Notes: generated by a model not told the origin, from the letters alone. DNA of 64,000 bases from CAVRQM01 sp965246915 (GCA_965246915.1 CBDFGB010000033.1:275674-339673); one strand, 5' to 3'. Positions 51,663-60,872 are shown, counted from the stretch's first letter. Made by a program: numbers and translations.

Positions 51663-52747
51663 CGGATCTTCAGCGTCGCCAGACCGATAAGCGCCAAGAT
51701 CATCGAGACGATCCAGAACCGGATGACGATCGTCGCTTCGGCCCACCCCTTCTTCTCGAAGTGGTGATGCAGCGGCGCCATCAGGAACACCCGCTTGCCC
51801 GTGCGCTTGAACCAAAACACCTGGACGATCACGCTGACCGTCTCGACCACGAACAGACCGCCGACGATTACCAGCACGATTTCGTGCTTGACCGCCACCG
51901 CCACCGCTCCGAGCGCACCGCCGAGTGCAAGGCTGCCCGTGTCGCCCATGAAGACGCGCGCGGGCGGCGCGTTGAACCACAGGAACCCCAACCCCGCGCC
52001 GATGAGCGCCGAACAGAACACGGCGAGCTCGCCGGTGCCGTTGACGAAATTCAGCTGGAGGTAGTCGGCAAACAGCCGGTTGCCGACCAGATAGGCGATC
52101 AGCGCGAAGACTGCGGCGCAGATGATGGTCGGCACGATCGCCAGCCCGTCCAGCCCGTCCGTCAGGTTGACCGCGTTGCTCGTGCCGATCATTACGAACG
52201 CCCCGAACAGCGGGAACGCGATGCCGAGCGGGAAGAGCACGTCCTTGAACACCGGCACCGTCAGCCCCGAGCCGAGCGGATCGCGCGTCAGCCAGGCGAA
52301 CCAGGCCGCCACCGCGATGCCGAGGACGACCTGAACGACCAGCTTGCCGCGTCCCGACAGGCCGCGGAACGACGCCTTCGACAGCTTGATGTAGTCGTCG
52401 ACAAAGCCCACCGCGCCGTAGCCGAGCGTGATGACCAACACCGCCCAGACGTAGCCGTTGCGCAGGTCCGCCCACAGCAAGGTCGAGACCGTCAGCGCCG
52501 ACAGGATCAGGCCGCCGCCCATCGTCGGCGTGCCTTTTTTCTCGATCAGGTGGCGCTCCGGCCCGTCGGGGCGGATCGGCTGGCCATTGCGCTGCACTCG
52601 CTTCAGCCAGCGGATGAAGGCCGGTCCAACGACGAACGAGACGATCAGCGAGGTCAGACAGGCCGCGCCCGACCGAAACGTCAGATACCGGATCAGGTTG
52701 AACAGGATGAATTCGTGTTCGAACAGGCGTGAGACGACGTAGATCAC
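51659..52747 (-). CDS. mraY: Phospho-N-acetylmuramoyl-pentapeptide transferase
   Basis: 362-residue polytopic enzyme that makes lipid I. KKGTPTMGGGLIL, VGFVDDYIKLSK (the DDxxK catalytic motif), NAVNLTDGLDGLAI and VFMGDTGSLALGGALG, then APLHHHFEKKGWAE (the HHH motif on loop E) are all present. GTG 52747 overlaps the murF stop (GTGA). Confidence 0.97.
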   Translation of the reverse strand: MIYVVSRLFEHEFILFNLIRYLTFRSGAACLTSLIVSFVVGPAFIRWLKRVQRNGQPIRPDGPERHLIEKKGTPTMGGGLILSALTVSTLLWADLRNGYVWAVLVITLGYGAVGFVDDYIKLSKASFRGLSGRGKLVVQVVLGIAVAAWFAWLTRDPLGSGLTVPVFKDVLFPLGIAFPLFGAFVMIGTSNAVNLTDGLDGLAIVPTIICAAVFALIAYLVGNRLFADYLQLNFVNGTGELAVFCSALIGAGLGFLWFNAPPARVFMGDTGSLALGGALGAVAVAVKHEIVLVIVGGLFVVETVSVIVQVFWFKRTGKRVFLMAPLHHHFEKKGWAEATIVIRFWIVSMILALIGLATLKIR

Positions 52748-54090
52748 CCTGATGCGCCCTCGATCGCCAGCACGATCGTTCGCATGCGCATGCCGAGACT
52801 GCCCTTGACCAGCACGGCGTCGCCGTCCTCCACCGCATCCACCACGTCCCGCGCCAGCGCGTCGGCATCGGCCGCGTGCGCCACATGCAGCCATTCTGGA
52901 ACGGTATCGGCCAACGAGCGCATCAGCGGACCGCAGGTGAACAGCCGATCCGTCGCCGTCTCGACGTCGCCGGCCAACTCCGCATGCAGCCGTGTCGCCT
53001 CCGCGCCGAGTTCCAGCATGTCTCCGAGCACGGCGACATGCCGCCCCTCCTGTTCGCGCAGCACGGCAAGTGCCGCGCGCACCGCCTTGGGCGAGGCGTT
53101 GTAGGTCTCGTCGATCAGCAGGATCTCGCCGCCCCGCCAGGGCAGGCGACGTCGCGCGCCGCGCCCGACGATGGGCGCGAAGTTCTCCAGCGCCGCCGCC
53201 GCGCGCGCTACGTCGAGCCCCAGTGAGGCGACCAGGGCCAGGCCGGCGACCGCGTCCTCCGCCATGTGGCGGCCGGGGGCTGCGAGCCGCACGGTGACGA
53301 GATGCCCGAGAATGTCGGCGGTGAATGCGCACTCGTCCGGATGCGGCTGATAGTCCAGCAGCCGCGCGCTGTCGGTCTCCTCGTCGCCGTGCGTCAGCAC
53401 GTCCGTCACGCCCACGAGCGCCGCGTCGGCGCTCGGTGCCACGAACCGCGCCGGCACCTCCAGACCGTCGCGGATCGAAAATTTCTCCGCCCGCAGCGCC
53501 TCCAGATCGGGGAAATTGCCGATATGCGCGTCGCTGACGGCGGTGATCAGCGCCGCGTGAGGCCGCGCCAAGACGCTGAGCGGGGTGATCTCGCCCGGGT
53601 GGTTCGTGCCGATCTCGCAGACGCAGAACGCATGTGCGGCGGGACAGCGGGCAAGCGTCAGCGGCACGCCCCACTTGTTGTTGTGCGATGCCTCGGCCGC
53701 CCAGGTTGGGCCGAACGCGCCGAGCATGCGCGCCAGCATCTCCTTCGTGGTGGTCTTGCCAACACTGCCGGTGACGGCGACCACGGTCCCCACGAACCGC
53801 GCGCGCGCGAACGCGCCCAGCGCCCACAGCCCGGCCAGGGTGTCCGCCACCTGAAGCAGCGGCGCGTCGTCAGCCACGCCCTCCGGGAGGCGATGCACCA
53901 TGGCGCCTGCCGCGCCGCGCGCCAGGGCGGCGGCGACATGATCGTGGCCGTCGCCGGTCTCGGTCGCCAGCGCGACGAACAACTCGCCTGGACGGACCGT
54001 GCGGCTGTCGATCGACACCCCGCCGGCGGAAAATGGCCGGCGCGGCAGGCCGCCGGTCGCCTGCGTCAGCTCATTCGGTGTCCAGGTCAT
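52744..54090 (-). CDS. murF: UDP-N-acetylmuramoyl-tripeptide--D-alanyl-D-alanine ligase
   Basis: 448-residue Mur ligase. SIDSRTVRPGELFVAL, ATP loop AVTGSVGKTTTKEML, ASHNNKWGVPLTLAR, EIGTNHPGEI and IDETYNASPKAVRAAL are diagnostic. It adds D-Ala-D-Ala to the tripeptide. ATG 54090 overlaps the murE stop (ATGA). Confidence 0.96.
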   Translation of the reverse strand: MTWTPNELTQATGGLPRRPFSAGGVSIDSRTVRPGELFVALATETGDGHDHVAAALARGAAGAMVHRLPEGVADDAPLLQVADTLAGLWALGAFARARFVGTVVAVTGSVGKTTTKEMLARMLGAFGPTWAAEASHNNKWGVPLTLARCPAAHAFCVCEIGTNHPGEITPLSVLARPHAALITAVSDAHIGNFPDLEALRAEKFSIRDGLEVPARFVAPSADAALVGVTDVLTHGDEETDSARLLDYQPHPDECAFTADILGHLVTVRLAAPGRHMAEDAVAGLALVASLGLDVARAAAALENFAPIVGRGARRRLPWRGGEILLIDETYNASPKAVRAALAVLREQEGRHVAVLGDMLELGAEATRLHAELAGDVETATDRLFTCGPLMRSLADTVPEWLHVAHAADADALARDVVDAVEDGDAVLVKGSLGMRMRTIVLAIEGASG

Positions 54091-55535
54091 GATGTTCCCG
54101 CGAGACGGCGGATTGCCGTCACGTCATCGAACGCGTGAACCGCCCCCGCGATGGTCTGGCCTTGTTCGTGACCCTTGCCCGCCACGGCCAGCACGTCGCC
54201 CGCGCGCAGATCGGACAGCCCCAGTGCGATCGCCTTCTCCCGCGCGCCGCCGTCGATGCCGCCCGCGCAGCCCGCCAACACCGCGCGCCGGATCGTCAAG
54301 GGGTCCTCCGAACGCGGATTGTCGTCGGTGACGATCGCGACGTCCGCGAGCCGGCCACAGACTTCCCCCATCAGCGTCCGCTTGCCGGGATCACGGTCGC
54401 CGCCGGCTCCGAACACCACGATCAACCGCTTCGCATGCGGGCGAAGCGCGGACAGCAGCCGCTCCAGCGCGTCCGGCGTATGGGCGTAGTCGACATAGGC
54501 GGCCGCGCCGTTCGACAATCGTGCCGCCAGCTCCAGCCGACCGCGCACGCCGGTCAGCCGCGGCAGCAGCGGCCAGACATCCGCGACGCCGGTCGCCTGC
54601 GCGAGCGCCGCTGCAACCAGGACATTCTCGACTTGAAATTTTCCGGGCAGCGACAGGGCAATCGTCCGTCGCACGGTGTCCGCCTCGACCTCGATGGTCA
54701 TGCCGTCCGGTGTCGGCGTCGCGCCAATCAGCCCGATCGCGGTGCCGCCTTCGCCAACGGTCCGCAGGACGTGACGCCGCCGAACCGAGATCGCGCGCAG
54801 CGCCGAGGACGTCTCCGGGTCGAGCGCGGTGCTGGCGACCGCCACGCCCCCCTCGACCAGCAGCGTCTCGAACAGCCGCAGTTTGGCGGCGCGATAGGCC
54901 GCCATGTCGCCGTGGTAGTCGAGATGGTCGCGCGTCAGGTTGGTGAACGCCGCGGCCCGCACCGACAGCCCGTCGAGGCGGAACTGATCGAGCCCGTGCG
55001 ACGAGGCCTCCATGGCGACGCACTCGACGCCATGCCTCGCGAGCTCCGCGAGGGTCCGCGAAAGCACCACCGGATCTGGCGTGGTCATCGCCGCTCCGGA
55101 CGAGGCCGGCAGATGCGGCGCGATGACCCCGAGCGTGCCGAGGCTCGCGGCCCGGCGGCCGGCGAGCGTCCAGATCTGGCGCAGGAATTCGACCGTGCTG
55201 GTCTTGCCATTGGTCCCGGTGGCCGCGACCAGACACTCCGGCGGTGGGCCGGTCATGGCGGCGGCGATCTGCGCGAGACGGCGGCGCGGTTCAGGATCGA
55301 GGATCAGCGGCCGCGGCGGCACGCCGGCCGGCCAGGCCGTGTCGGATGGCGCGAGGACGGCTGCCGCGCCGCGCGCCACCGCGTCGGCGATGAACGTGCG
55401 ACCATCGGCGCGCAGGCCGGGCAGGGCGACGAACAGGCTGCCTTCGGCCACGGCCCGGCTGTCGGCTGTGACATCGCGCAGCCGAACGTCGGCGGCGGCG
55501 CGCCAGGCGGCGGGCGCATCGGGAATGCGCTGCAT
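54087..55535 (-). CDS. murE: UDP-N-acetylmuramoyl-tripeptide synthetase (meso-DAP adding)
   Basis: 482-residue Mur ligase. VTADSRAVAEGSLFVALPG, ATP loop AATGTNGKTSTVEF, FTNLTRDHLDYHGDMAAYRAAK, VDYAHTPDALERLL and VTDDNPRSEDP. The DNPR motif indicates meso-diaminopimelate rather than lysine as third residue. ATG 55535 lies 4 nt after the ftsI stop; a TTG at 55556 would overlap ftsI and seems less likely. Confidence 0.96.
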   Translation of the reverse strand: MQRIPDAPAAWRAAADVRLRDVTADSRAVAEGSLFVALPGLRADGRTFIADAVARGAAAVLAPSDTAWPAGVPPRPLILDPEPRRRLAQIAAAMTGPPPECLVAATGTNGKTSTVEFLRQIWTLAGRRAASLGTLGVIAPHLPASSGAAMTTPDPVVLSRTLAELARHGVECVAMEASSHGLDQFRLDGLSVRAAAFTNLTRDHLDYHGDMAAYRAAKLRLFETLLVEGGVAVASTALDPETSSALRAISVRRRHVLRTVGEGGTAIGLIGATPTPDGMTIEVEADTVRRTIALSLPGKFQVENVLVAAALAQATGVADVWPLLPRLTGVRGRLELAARLSNGAAAYVDYAHTPDALERLLSALRPHAKRLIVVFGAGGDRDPGKRTLMGEVCGRLADVAIVTDDNPRSEDPLTIRRAVLAGCAGGIDGGAREKAIALGLSDLRAGDVLAVAGKGHEQGQTIAGAVHAFDDVTAIRRLAGTS

Positions 55536-55539
55536 CAAT

Positions 55540-57501
55540 TCAGCGATCCGCGGCAACCGGTGCCACCCACATCGCCTCGTGGCGCAGGTCGCGAACCCGG
55601 GACGGCGGCTGGGCGGCCGGCTGCGGCACCGGCAGGGCCGCGACCGGTGGCGCTGCCTTGGCGGGCGGTCGCGCGCCGCTCGGCCGGCCCGGCTGCAAGG
55701 GGATGGACAGCGACGCCTGGATGGCCGGCGCGTCGTTGGTCTCCGGCAGCAGCCCCAGCATCGGCGCGATGCGCGAGATGACGTTGCCGGCGGACGGCGC
55801 GCTCACCGCGCCGGCCGTGGCGTAGCCGCCGGTCTCGCGCGTGCCCTTCGGCTCGTCCAACATGAAATACACGGCGTAGCGCGGCGCGTTCATCGGAAAG
55901 GCGCTCATGAAGGCGGAGATGCGCTTGTTCTCCGCATAGCCGCGTCCGCCCCCGGTCTTCTGCGCCGTGCCGGTTTTGCCGCCGACGAAGTACCCCGGGA
56001 CATCGGCCGGCTTGCCGTAGCCGTCGGTCACGACGAGGCGCATCAGTTTGCGCACGGTATCGGACGTGCTGGCCTGAATGACGCGCGGACCGGCCGCGAC
56101 CGTCTCGCCCTCCGTGGCTGCCATCAACGTTGGGCGCGGCAGCATCCCGGTGGCCACGGCGGCGGTCCCGGCGACCACCTGGATCGGAGCCACGGCGAGC
56201 CCCTGGCCGAAGCCGATCGTCAGCGTGGCTGCCTCTTTCCAATTCGCGACTGGCGGGAACAGCGGCCGCGCGACCTCCGGCAACTCGATGCCGCTGCGCG
56301 TCGTCATGCCGAGCTTCTGCATCCAGGCCCGCTGCCGCTCGGTCCCGGCCGCCTCCGCCATGTGCGCGGCACCGATGTTGGAGGAGTAGGCGATGATCTC
56401 CGGCACGCTGAGCCAGCGGCCCTTGCCCTTGAAGTCGCGGATCGTGAAGCGGCCGATCTTGATCGGCGAACTCGCGTCGAAGCCGTTCCAGATATTGACC
56501 ACGCCGGCATCCAGCGCCATCGCCACCGTCTGCAGCTTGAAGGTGCTGCCTGGCTCGTAGACGCCGGCGACCGCCAGGTTGAACCGCTCGACCGGGGCGG
56601 CCCGGCCGAAATCATTGGCGTCGTAGTCCGGCAGGCTGACCATCGCCAGGACTTCGCCGGTGTGCACGTCCATCACGATCCCGCACGCGCCGATCGCGCT
56701 GAACGTCGCCATGGCCTTCGTCAGTTCGTCGCGCATCACCTGCTGGACGCGCACGTCGATCGACAGCCGCAGCGGAGAGGCATCGTCGAGCAGCCGCTGC
56801 TCGAACGAATGCTCGACACCCGCCACGCCGTGACCGTCCACGTCGACGCCGCCGAGCACCTGGGCGGCCACGCGACCGAGCGGATAGCGGCGGCGTTCCG
56901 TCGTCTGGAACTCGATGCCCGGAATGCCCAGCGCATTGATCGCCAGTTGCTGCCGCGGCGTGATCTGCCGCGCGAGATAAACGAACTGTTTGGATGTGTC
57001 CGACAGCCGGGCGCTAACGGCGGCTTCGTCCAGCGACGGCAGCACGGTCTTGAGCTTCCGCGCGGCGTCGGCCGCGTCCGTCAGCGCGCGGGGATTGGCG
57101 AACAGCCCGGCGGTGGGCAGCGAAATCGCCAGGATCTGGCCGTTGCGGTCGGTGATCATCGAACGGCGCGCATGCGGCAGGTCGTCGGTCGATGCCGCGC
57201 TGGCGGCGGCCGGGACGATCTGTCCGGGCGGCGACGGTGGTTCCGGCCGGCGGGTCGCCATCTGCGGCTTGGGCAGCACCGGCTGCAGGATCGTGGCGTC
57301 GGCGAGTTTCAGCGTCACCGCGCCGAACAGGAGGGCGAATCCCGCGGCCGCAACCACGAGCCGTCCGCGCGTCCGCTCCAGGGCCGCGCGGCGCGCGAGG
57401 TCGGGTGCGGTCACCCGCACGTCCTCCATGCGTGGCACACTGGCTTGACGCGGTGCGCCGAATCGCCGCGCCGGCGTGGCCGGGGAGGGAGCCTGGGTCA
57501 T
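55540..57501 (-). CDS. ftsI: Septal peptidoglycan transpeptidase FtsI (PBP3)
   Basis: 653-residue class B penicillin-binding protein. One N-terminal membrane helix (RLVVAAAGFALLFGAVTL, ~47-64), a pedestal domain, and a transpeptidase domain with STFK (319-322, nucleophile Ser319), SSN (373-375) and KTGT (509-512). The C-terminus has a ~75-residue Pro/Ala-rich tail after the enzyme domain. ATG 57501 overlaps the ftsL stop (ATGA). Confidence 0.96.
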   Translation of the reverse strand: MTQAPSPATPARRFGAPRQASVPRMEDVRVTAPDLARRAALERTRGRLVVAAAGFALLFGAVTLKLADATILQPVLPKPQMATRRPEPPSPPGQIVPAAASAASTDDLPHARRSMITDRNGQILAISLPTAGLFANPRALTDAADAARKLKTVLPSLDEAAVSARLSDTSKQFVYLARQITPRQQLAINALGIPGIEFQTTERRRYPLGRVAAQVLGGVDVDGHGVAGVEHSFEQRLLDDASPLRLSIDVRVQQVMRDELTKAMATFSAIGACGIVMDVHTGEVLAMVSLPDYDANDFGRAAPVERFNLAVAGVYEPGSTFKLQTVAMALDAGVVNIWNGFDASSPIKIGRFTIRDFKGKGRWLSVPEIIAYSSNIGAAHMAEAAGTERQRAWMQKLGMTTRSGIELPEVARPLFPPVANWKEAATLTIGFGQGLAVAPIQVVAGTAAVATGMLPRPTLMAATEGETVAAGPRVIQASTSDTVRKLMRLVVTDGYGKPADVPGYFVGGKTGTAQKTGGGRGYAENKRISAFMSAFPMNAPRYAVYFMLDEPKGTRETGGYATAGAVSAPSAGNVISRIAPMLGLLPETNDAPAIQASLSIPLQPGRPSGARPPAKAAPPVAALPVPQPAAQPPSRVRDLRHEAMWVAPVAADR

Positions 57502-58256
57502 CTCGTCCCCTGTGCCGCAGGGATGAGCGTCGCCGAGCGCGCCATCCCGAGCGCGGAGACGGTCGCCCCCCCCGTCCCAGTCCCGATGCCTGCGCCGGTG
57601 ATGCTGGGTGACTGGGCAAGACGGGCCAGCGCCTCGGTCGGGGCGGAAGCCTGGGTGATGAACGGCTCGACGCGCGACGGCCGGGCTGTTGCAACCTTTT
57701 GCATGACCGGGGCCCTGGCGCGGGCGATCGGCGGCACGCCCTGCGCGGCGACGGACAGGCGTGTCGCTGCGGGCGGGGCTGACTTGACCGGCCCGACGAC
57801 GCTGGCCGTCGGCAGCGCGGCGACTTGCGGCGTGCCAGCGGCCGGACCAGCCGGCTTGGCCGCCGGCGCGGCCGGAGCTTGAGAGCTCGCGATCGGAATG
57901 ACCTTGACCGGCGCGGGCTCGAGCACCGGCGGTTCGACGATCGGTGGAATGATCGACGGCATCGCCCCGACTGGCGGCAGCCGCCGGTCCAGCTCGCTAA
58001 GACTGGTGAACTGTCGTGGCTCGGTCGCGTGGAGCTCCGGAAGATGCGTCGTGGCCAGGTCGGCCAGTCGCGACGGATCGTTCAGCAGCGCGTACTCCGC
58101 TCGCAGCACGCCGCTGCGCTGCCGTGCGGCGTCCGCCGCCTTCAGCACGCGGGCGATCTCGCGGTCCAGCAGCTCCGATTGGTGCTTCGCCTGATAGGTA
58201 TACAGGCCAGCCCCGGCGGCCAGCAGCAGGCAGACGCAGGTGAACGGGCGGATCAT
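57498..58256 (-). CDS. ftsL: FtsL-like division protein with long C-terminal extension
   Basis: 252 residues. The N-terminal ~100 fit FtsL: one membrane helix (FTCVCLLLAAGAGLYTY) then a periplasmic coiled coil (LLDREIARVLKAADAARQRSGVLRAEYALLNDPSRLADLATTHL). FtsL proteins are usually about 90-130 residues; here a further ~140-residue Pro/Ala/Thr-rich, probably disordered tail follows. Position between rsmH and ftsI supports the call. ATG 58256 overlaps the rsmH stop (ATGA). Confidence 0.85.
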   Translation of the reverse strand: MIRPFTCVCLLLAAGAGLYTYQAKHQSELLDREIARVLKAADAARQRSGVLRAEYALLNDPSRLADLATTHLPELHATEPRQFTSLSELDRRLPPVGAMPSIIPPIVEPPVLEPAPVKVIPIASSQAPAAPAAKPAGPAAGTPQVAALPTASVVGPVKSAPPAATRLSVAAQGVPPIARARAPVMQKVATARPSRVEPFITQASAPTEALARLAQSPSITGAGIGTGTGGATVSALGMARSATLIPAAQGTR

Positions 58257-59185
58257 CGCGCGTCCACTCGCTGCATGGCACGCAGGCGCGCGCTGCGGGC
58301 GCGGGGATTGTCGTGCATTTCCTGCTCCGTCGGGCGCATCGGTCGGGTGGTCAGCAAGGTGAATTCGGCCTGGGTCGCGGCCGGGTGAGCGAGACGGGCC
58401 GGGTCATGCCGCGACGGCGCCGGGGTCCGACCGCTCGCCTCGACCATGAACCGCTTGACCAGCCGGTCTTCCAGGGAGTGGAACGAGACCACCACCAGCC
58501 GTCCCCCGGGGCCAAGCAGCCGCACGGCCTGTTCGAGAGCGGCGGAGACCTCGCCGAGTTCGTTGTTCACCGCCAGCCGCAACGCCTGAAAACTGCGCGT
58601 CGCGGGGTCGATCCCGGAGCCGTCCTTCGGCACCACGCCGCGCACGATGTCCGCGAGCTGCGCCGTGGTGGTGATCGGGGCAACGATGCGAGCGGCGACG
58701 ATGGCCCGCGCGATCCGTCTCGACAGCCGCTCTTCGCCCAACTCATAGAGCGTGTCGGCCAAGTCGCGTTCCGACAGGTCGGCCACCAGATCGGCCGCCG
58801 TCGGCCCGTCGCGCCCCATGCGCATGTCCAGCGGGCCATCGGCGCGAAAACTGAACCCGCGGGCCGGGTCGTCGAGTTGGAACGACGAGACGCCCAGATC
58901 GAGCACGATGCCATCAAGTGACGCGACCCCATGCTGCTGCAGCAAATCGAGCATCGCGCCGAACCGTCCCTCGACCAGATGCAGGCGGCCAGGATGACGT
59001 GCGGCCAGCGCCGCGCCGCGAGCGATCGCGTCCGGGTCACGGTCGATCGCCCAGACGGTGCAGCCATGGTCCAGCAAAGCGGAGGCATAGCCGCCGCCGC
59101 CGAACGTGCCGTCAAGAACGACGGCATCGGCGCGCGGAGACAGGGTTGCCACGACTTCGGCCAGCATGACGGGAGTGTGGATCAT
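58253..59185 (-). CDS. rsmH: 16S rRNA m4C1402 methyltransferase
   Basis: 310 residues. HTPVMLAEVVATL, the SAM loop DGTFGGGGYASALL, IVLDLGVSSFQLDDPARGFSFRADGPLDMRM and SFHSLEDRLVKRFM are RsmH (MraW) hallmarks. It methylates C1402 of 16S rRNA. ATG 59185 overlaps the mraZ stop (ATGA). Confidence 0.97.
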   Translation of the reverse strand: MIHTPVMLAEVVATLSPRADAVVLDGTFGGGGYASALLDHGCTVWAIDRDPDAIARGAALAARHPGRLHLVEGRFGAMLDLLQQHGVASLDGIVLDLGVSSFQLDDPARGFSFRADGPLDMRMGRDGPTAADLVADLSERDLADTLYELGEERLSRRIARAIVAARIVAPITTTAQLADIVRGVVPKDGSGIDPATRSFQALRLAVNNELGEVSAALEQAVRLLGPGGRLVVVSFHSLEDRLVKRFMVEASGRTPAPSRHDPARLAHPAATQAEFTLLTTRPMRPTEQEMHDNPRARSARLRAMQRVDAR

Positions 59186-59691
59186 GGCCTCGGAGTCCCA
59201 AGCAATTGTTGCGCGCCCGGGTTGAGCCCGTTCGCGGCCGCGCCGGACAAGGTGAGACCCTGTTCGCGCGCCCGGCCACGCGCCTCGGCTCGGCGCCGCA
59301 GGGCGGCTGCCGGTTCCCAGATCTGGAACCAGCGCCCCATGCCCATGAACGCGACCGTCTCGCTCAGACTGGCATGGGCGACGAGCAGCTCCGGCAGAAC
59401 GATACGGCCCTCGCGATCCGCTTCCATGGAATACGCATCGCAATAGAGCGTCGCGGCGAGATCGTCGTGCTCCGGGCTGAAGACGTCCATCGCGTCCAGC
59501 GGGGCGGCGAGCGATTGGAAGGTCGGCACCGACCAGCCCTCGATGCAGGGATGCAGGTGCGACGGACGCAGCACCATGGCGATCGGGCTCGCGGCCTGAT
59601 CGCCGCGCAGCGCCGCGCGATAAGGGGCAGGAATCGAAACACGGCCCTTGGCGTCCAGCCGGTTCTGATGATTGCCCCAGAATTGGCTCAT
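59182..59691 (-). CDS. mraZ: Transcriptional regulator MraZ
   Basis: 169 residues with two SpoVT/AbrB-like halves: NRLDAKGRVSIPAPYRAAL and YSMEADREGRIVLPELLVAHA. MraZ is the conserved first gene of the dcw cluster and, in E. coli, represses it by binding TGGGN repeats. Matching repeats lie just upstream (59739-59772). The C-terminal 30 residues extend past the second domain. Confidence 0.95.
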   Translation of the reverse strand: MSQFWGNHQNRLDAKGRVSIPAPYRAALRGDQAASPIAMVLRPSHLHPCIEGWSVPTFQSLAAPLDAMDVFSPEHDDLAATLYCDAYSMEADREGRIVLPELLVAHASLSETVAFMGMGRWFQIWEPAAALRRRAEARGRAREQGLTLSGAAANGLNPGAQQLLGTPRP

Positions 59692-59738
59692 CCGACAGGA
59701 AACGCCCCCGTGTTTTGCGTGCAGTCCCCGTCACGTCT

Positions 59739-59772
59739 TGGGATGGCGTGGGATACCATGGGGAAACATGGG
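59739..59772 (+). promoter_or_regulatory. MraZ-box array: four TGGG repeats at 10-bp period
   Basis: TGGG occurs at 59739, 59749, 59759 and 59769, exactly 10 bp apart, on the plus strand (CCCA as read toward mraZ), 48-81 bp upstream of the mraZ start. E. coli MraZ binds direct TGGGN repeats with 5-nt spacers, the same 10-bp period. Two more TGGG at 59790 and 59810 are 20 bp apart but one base out of phase with the array. The promoter itself was not resolved. Confidence 0.8.
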
Positions 59773-59829
59773 CACGCAAGGCTTCTGGCTGGGCAGACAC
59801 CGAAACCTCTGGGCATGACAGTAGGTTAA

Positions 59830-59953
59830 CGCCAGAAATGTTCTTGGTTTGTCCCGATTATTGGCCCCACCGCGGCCCTCGCCCACGGGGAGGAGGCGCA
59901 GCTCTGTTCCTTCTCCTGTCGGGAAAGGCCGGGGTAGGGGTTTCCGCCGTGGC
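59830..59953. repeat. Intergenic stretch with GC-rich repeat-like sequence
   Basis: Between the MraZ boxes and the 3' end of rnpB. 59876-59940 contains GGGGAGGAGG and TTCTCCTGTCGGGAAAGG blocks that can pair, resembling the other dispersed palindromic repeats. It may also serve as rnpB transcription stop. No coding potential seen. Confidence 0.35.
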
Positions 59954-60360
59954 GCCAGACGGCCTGTAAGCCGGGTTCTGTCCGCCGCCTTGCGGCGACG
60001 GGGCGACCATTCCTCTGGGACGCGCATCGCTGCGCGCCTCACGCGACCAACCCGGGCGACGGGGCGGAAATGCCCCTGCGTCGCGCGCGACTCATGATGC
60101 GCGTTCGCCGGCCGCCCCTATTCGGTCTTGCTCCCGGTGGGGTTTACCCTGCCGCCCCTGTTGCCAGGGGCGCGGTGCGCTCTTGCCGCCCCGTTTCACC
60201 CTTGCCGGCGACGGACCGCGATCCGGCGCAGGCGGTTTGTTTTCTGTGGCACTTTCCCTGGGGTCGCCCCCGCCGGCCGTTAGCCGGCACCGTATTCCCG
60301 TGGAGCCCGGACTTTCCTCCAGCGCGCTCGCGCACGCCAGCGGTCGCCCGGCCGTCTGGC
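59954..60360 (-). ncRNA. rnpB: RNase P RNA (bacterial type A)
   Basis: Catalytic RNA that trims tRNA 5' ends. On the minus strand the universally conserved GAGGAAAGTCCGGGCTCC (CR-I) begins near 60320, and ACAGAACCCGGCTTACAG (CR-V) lies at the 3' end near 59970. The ends GCCAGACGGCC (from 60360) and GGCCGTCTGGC (to 59954) are perfectly complementary and form helix P1, which sets the boundaries at about 407 nt. AGGGTGAAACGG and GGTAAACCCC are other family landmarks. It lies 5 nt downstream of the DUF29 gene and upstream of mraZ. Confidence 0.96.
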
Positions 60361-60365
60361 CCGCG

Positions 60366-60836
60366 TCACATGACGGTCGCCAGTCGACCCGTCAACACAC
60401 CGAGATCGCCGGCCAGCAATTCGTCGAGTTGGAACGGGCAGGCGTCCGGCAATGGCCTCGGCGCACCCGTCGCGTCGCTCGCCGTTCGGACCCGTCGCAG
60501 CGCCCGCGCGTATAACTCGTCAAGCGCGATGCGCTGCCGCATCGAAGGCGTGAAACGCCGCGCCGCGTCATCCAGGAACGCGCCGGTCTCGTCTCGCCAG
60601 TGCAGGGCGCTCAGGCTGTCCGGCCAGGCGTGCCGCTTCAGCAGATGCGTGATCGCCTGTTGCAGCAGGCTTTGGCAGGCCCGCAGTTCGGACAGCCCCA
60701 CGTCCCGCAACTCCCCGATGACGTGCGCCCAGTCGATCGCCTCGTTCACCCGCTCGCCGCCGGCCAGCCGCAGCAGCAGGTCCGACTGATGCTCCGCCCA
60801 GGCGAGGGCGTCCTGATCATAGAGATCACCCGACAC
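60366..60836 (-). CDS. DUF29 family protein
   Basis: 156 residues: LYDQDALAWAEHQSDLLLRL, AIDWAHVIGELRDVGLSE and LLQQAITHLLKRHAWPDS are the DUF29 pattern (YexDFyaWaxxqaxLLR; LdxxnlxeEiExmg). Function unknown; the family is widespread in cyanobacteria and proteobacteria, often in multiple copies. GTG 60836 has GGGAGG upstream. Its stop is directly next to the rnpB 5' end. Confidence 0.85.
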   Translation of the reverse strand: MSGDLYDQDALAWAEHQSDLLLRLAGGERVNEAIDWAHVIGELRDVGLSELRACQSLLQQAITHLLKRHAWPDSLSALHWRDETGAFLDDAARRFTPSMRQRIALDELYARALRRVRTASDATGAPRPLPDACPFQLDELLAGDLGVLTGRLATVM

Positions 60837-60872
60837 GTCCCGCCTCCCTCCCGGTCTCGATCAACCCGGGGA

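Noticed and set aside
50367..52886. 839-codon reading of murD continuing into mraY
   Set aside because: Same reason: the murD N-terminus begins at 51662 with an ATGA overlap, and mraY is complete in its own frame.
55012..57882. 956-codon open frame on the plus strand across murE/ftsI/ftsL
   Set aside because: It is antisense to three certain genes, has no family motif, and its Arg/Ala/Gly/His-rich composition is typical of a shadow frame in GC-rich DNA.
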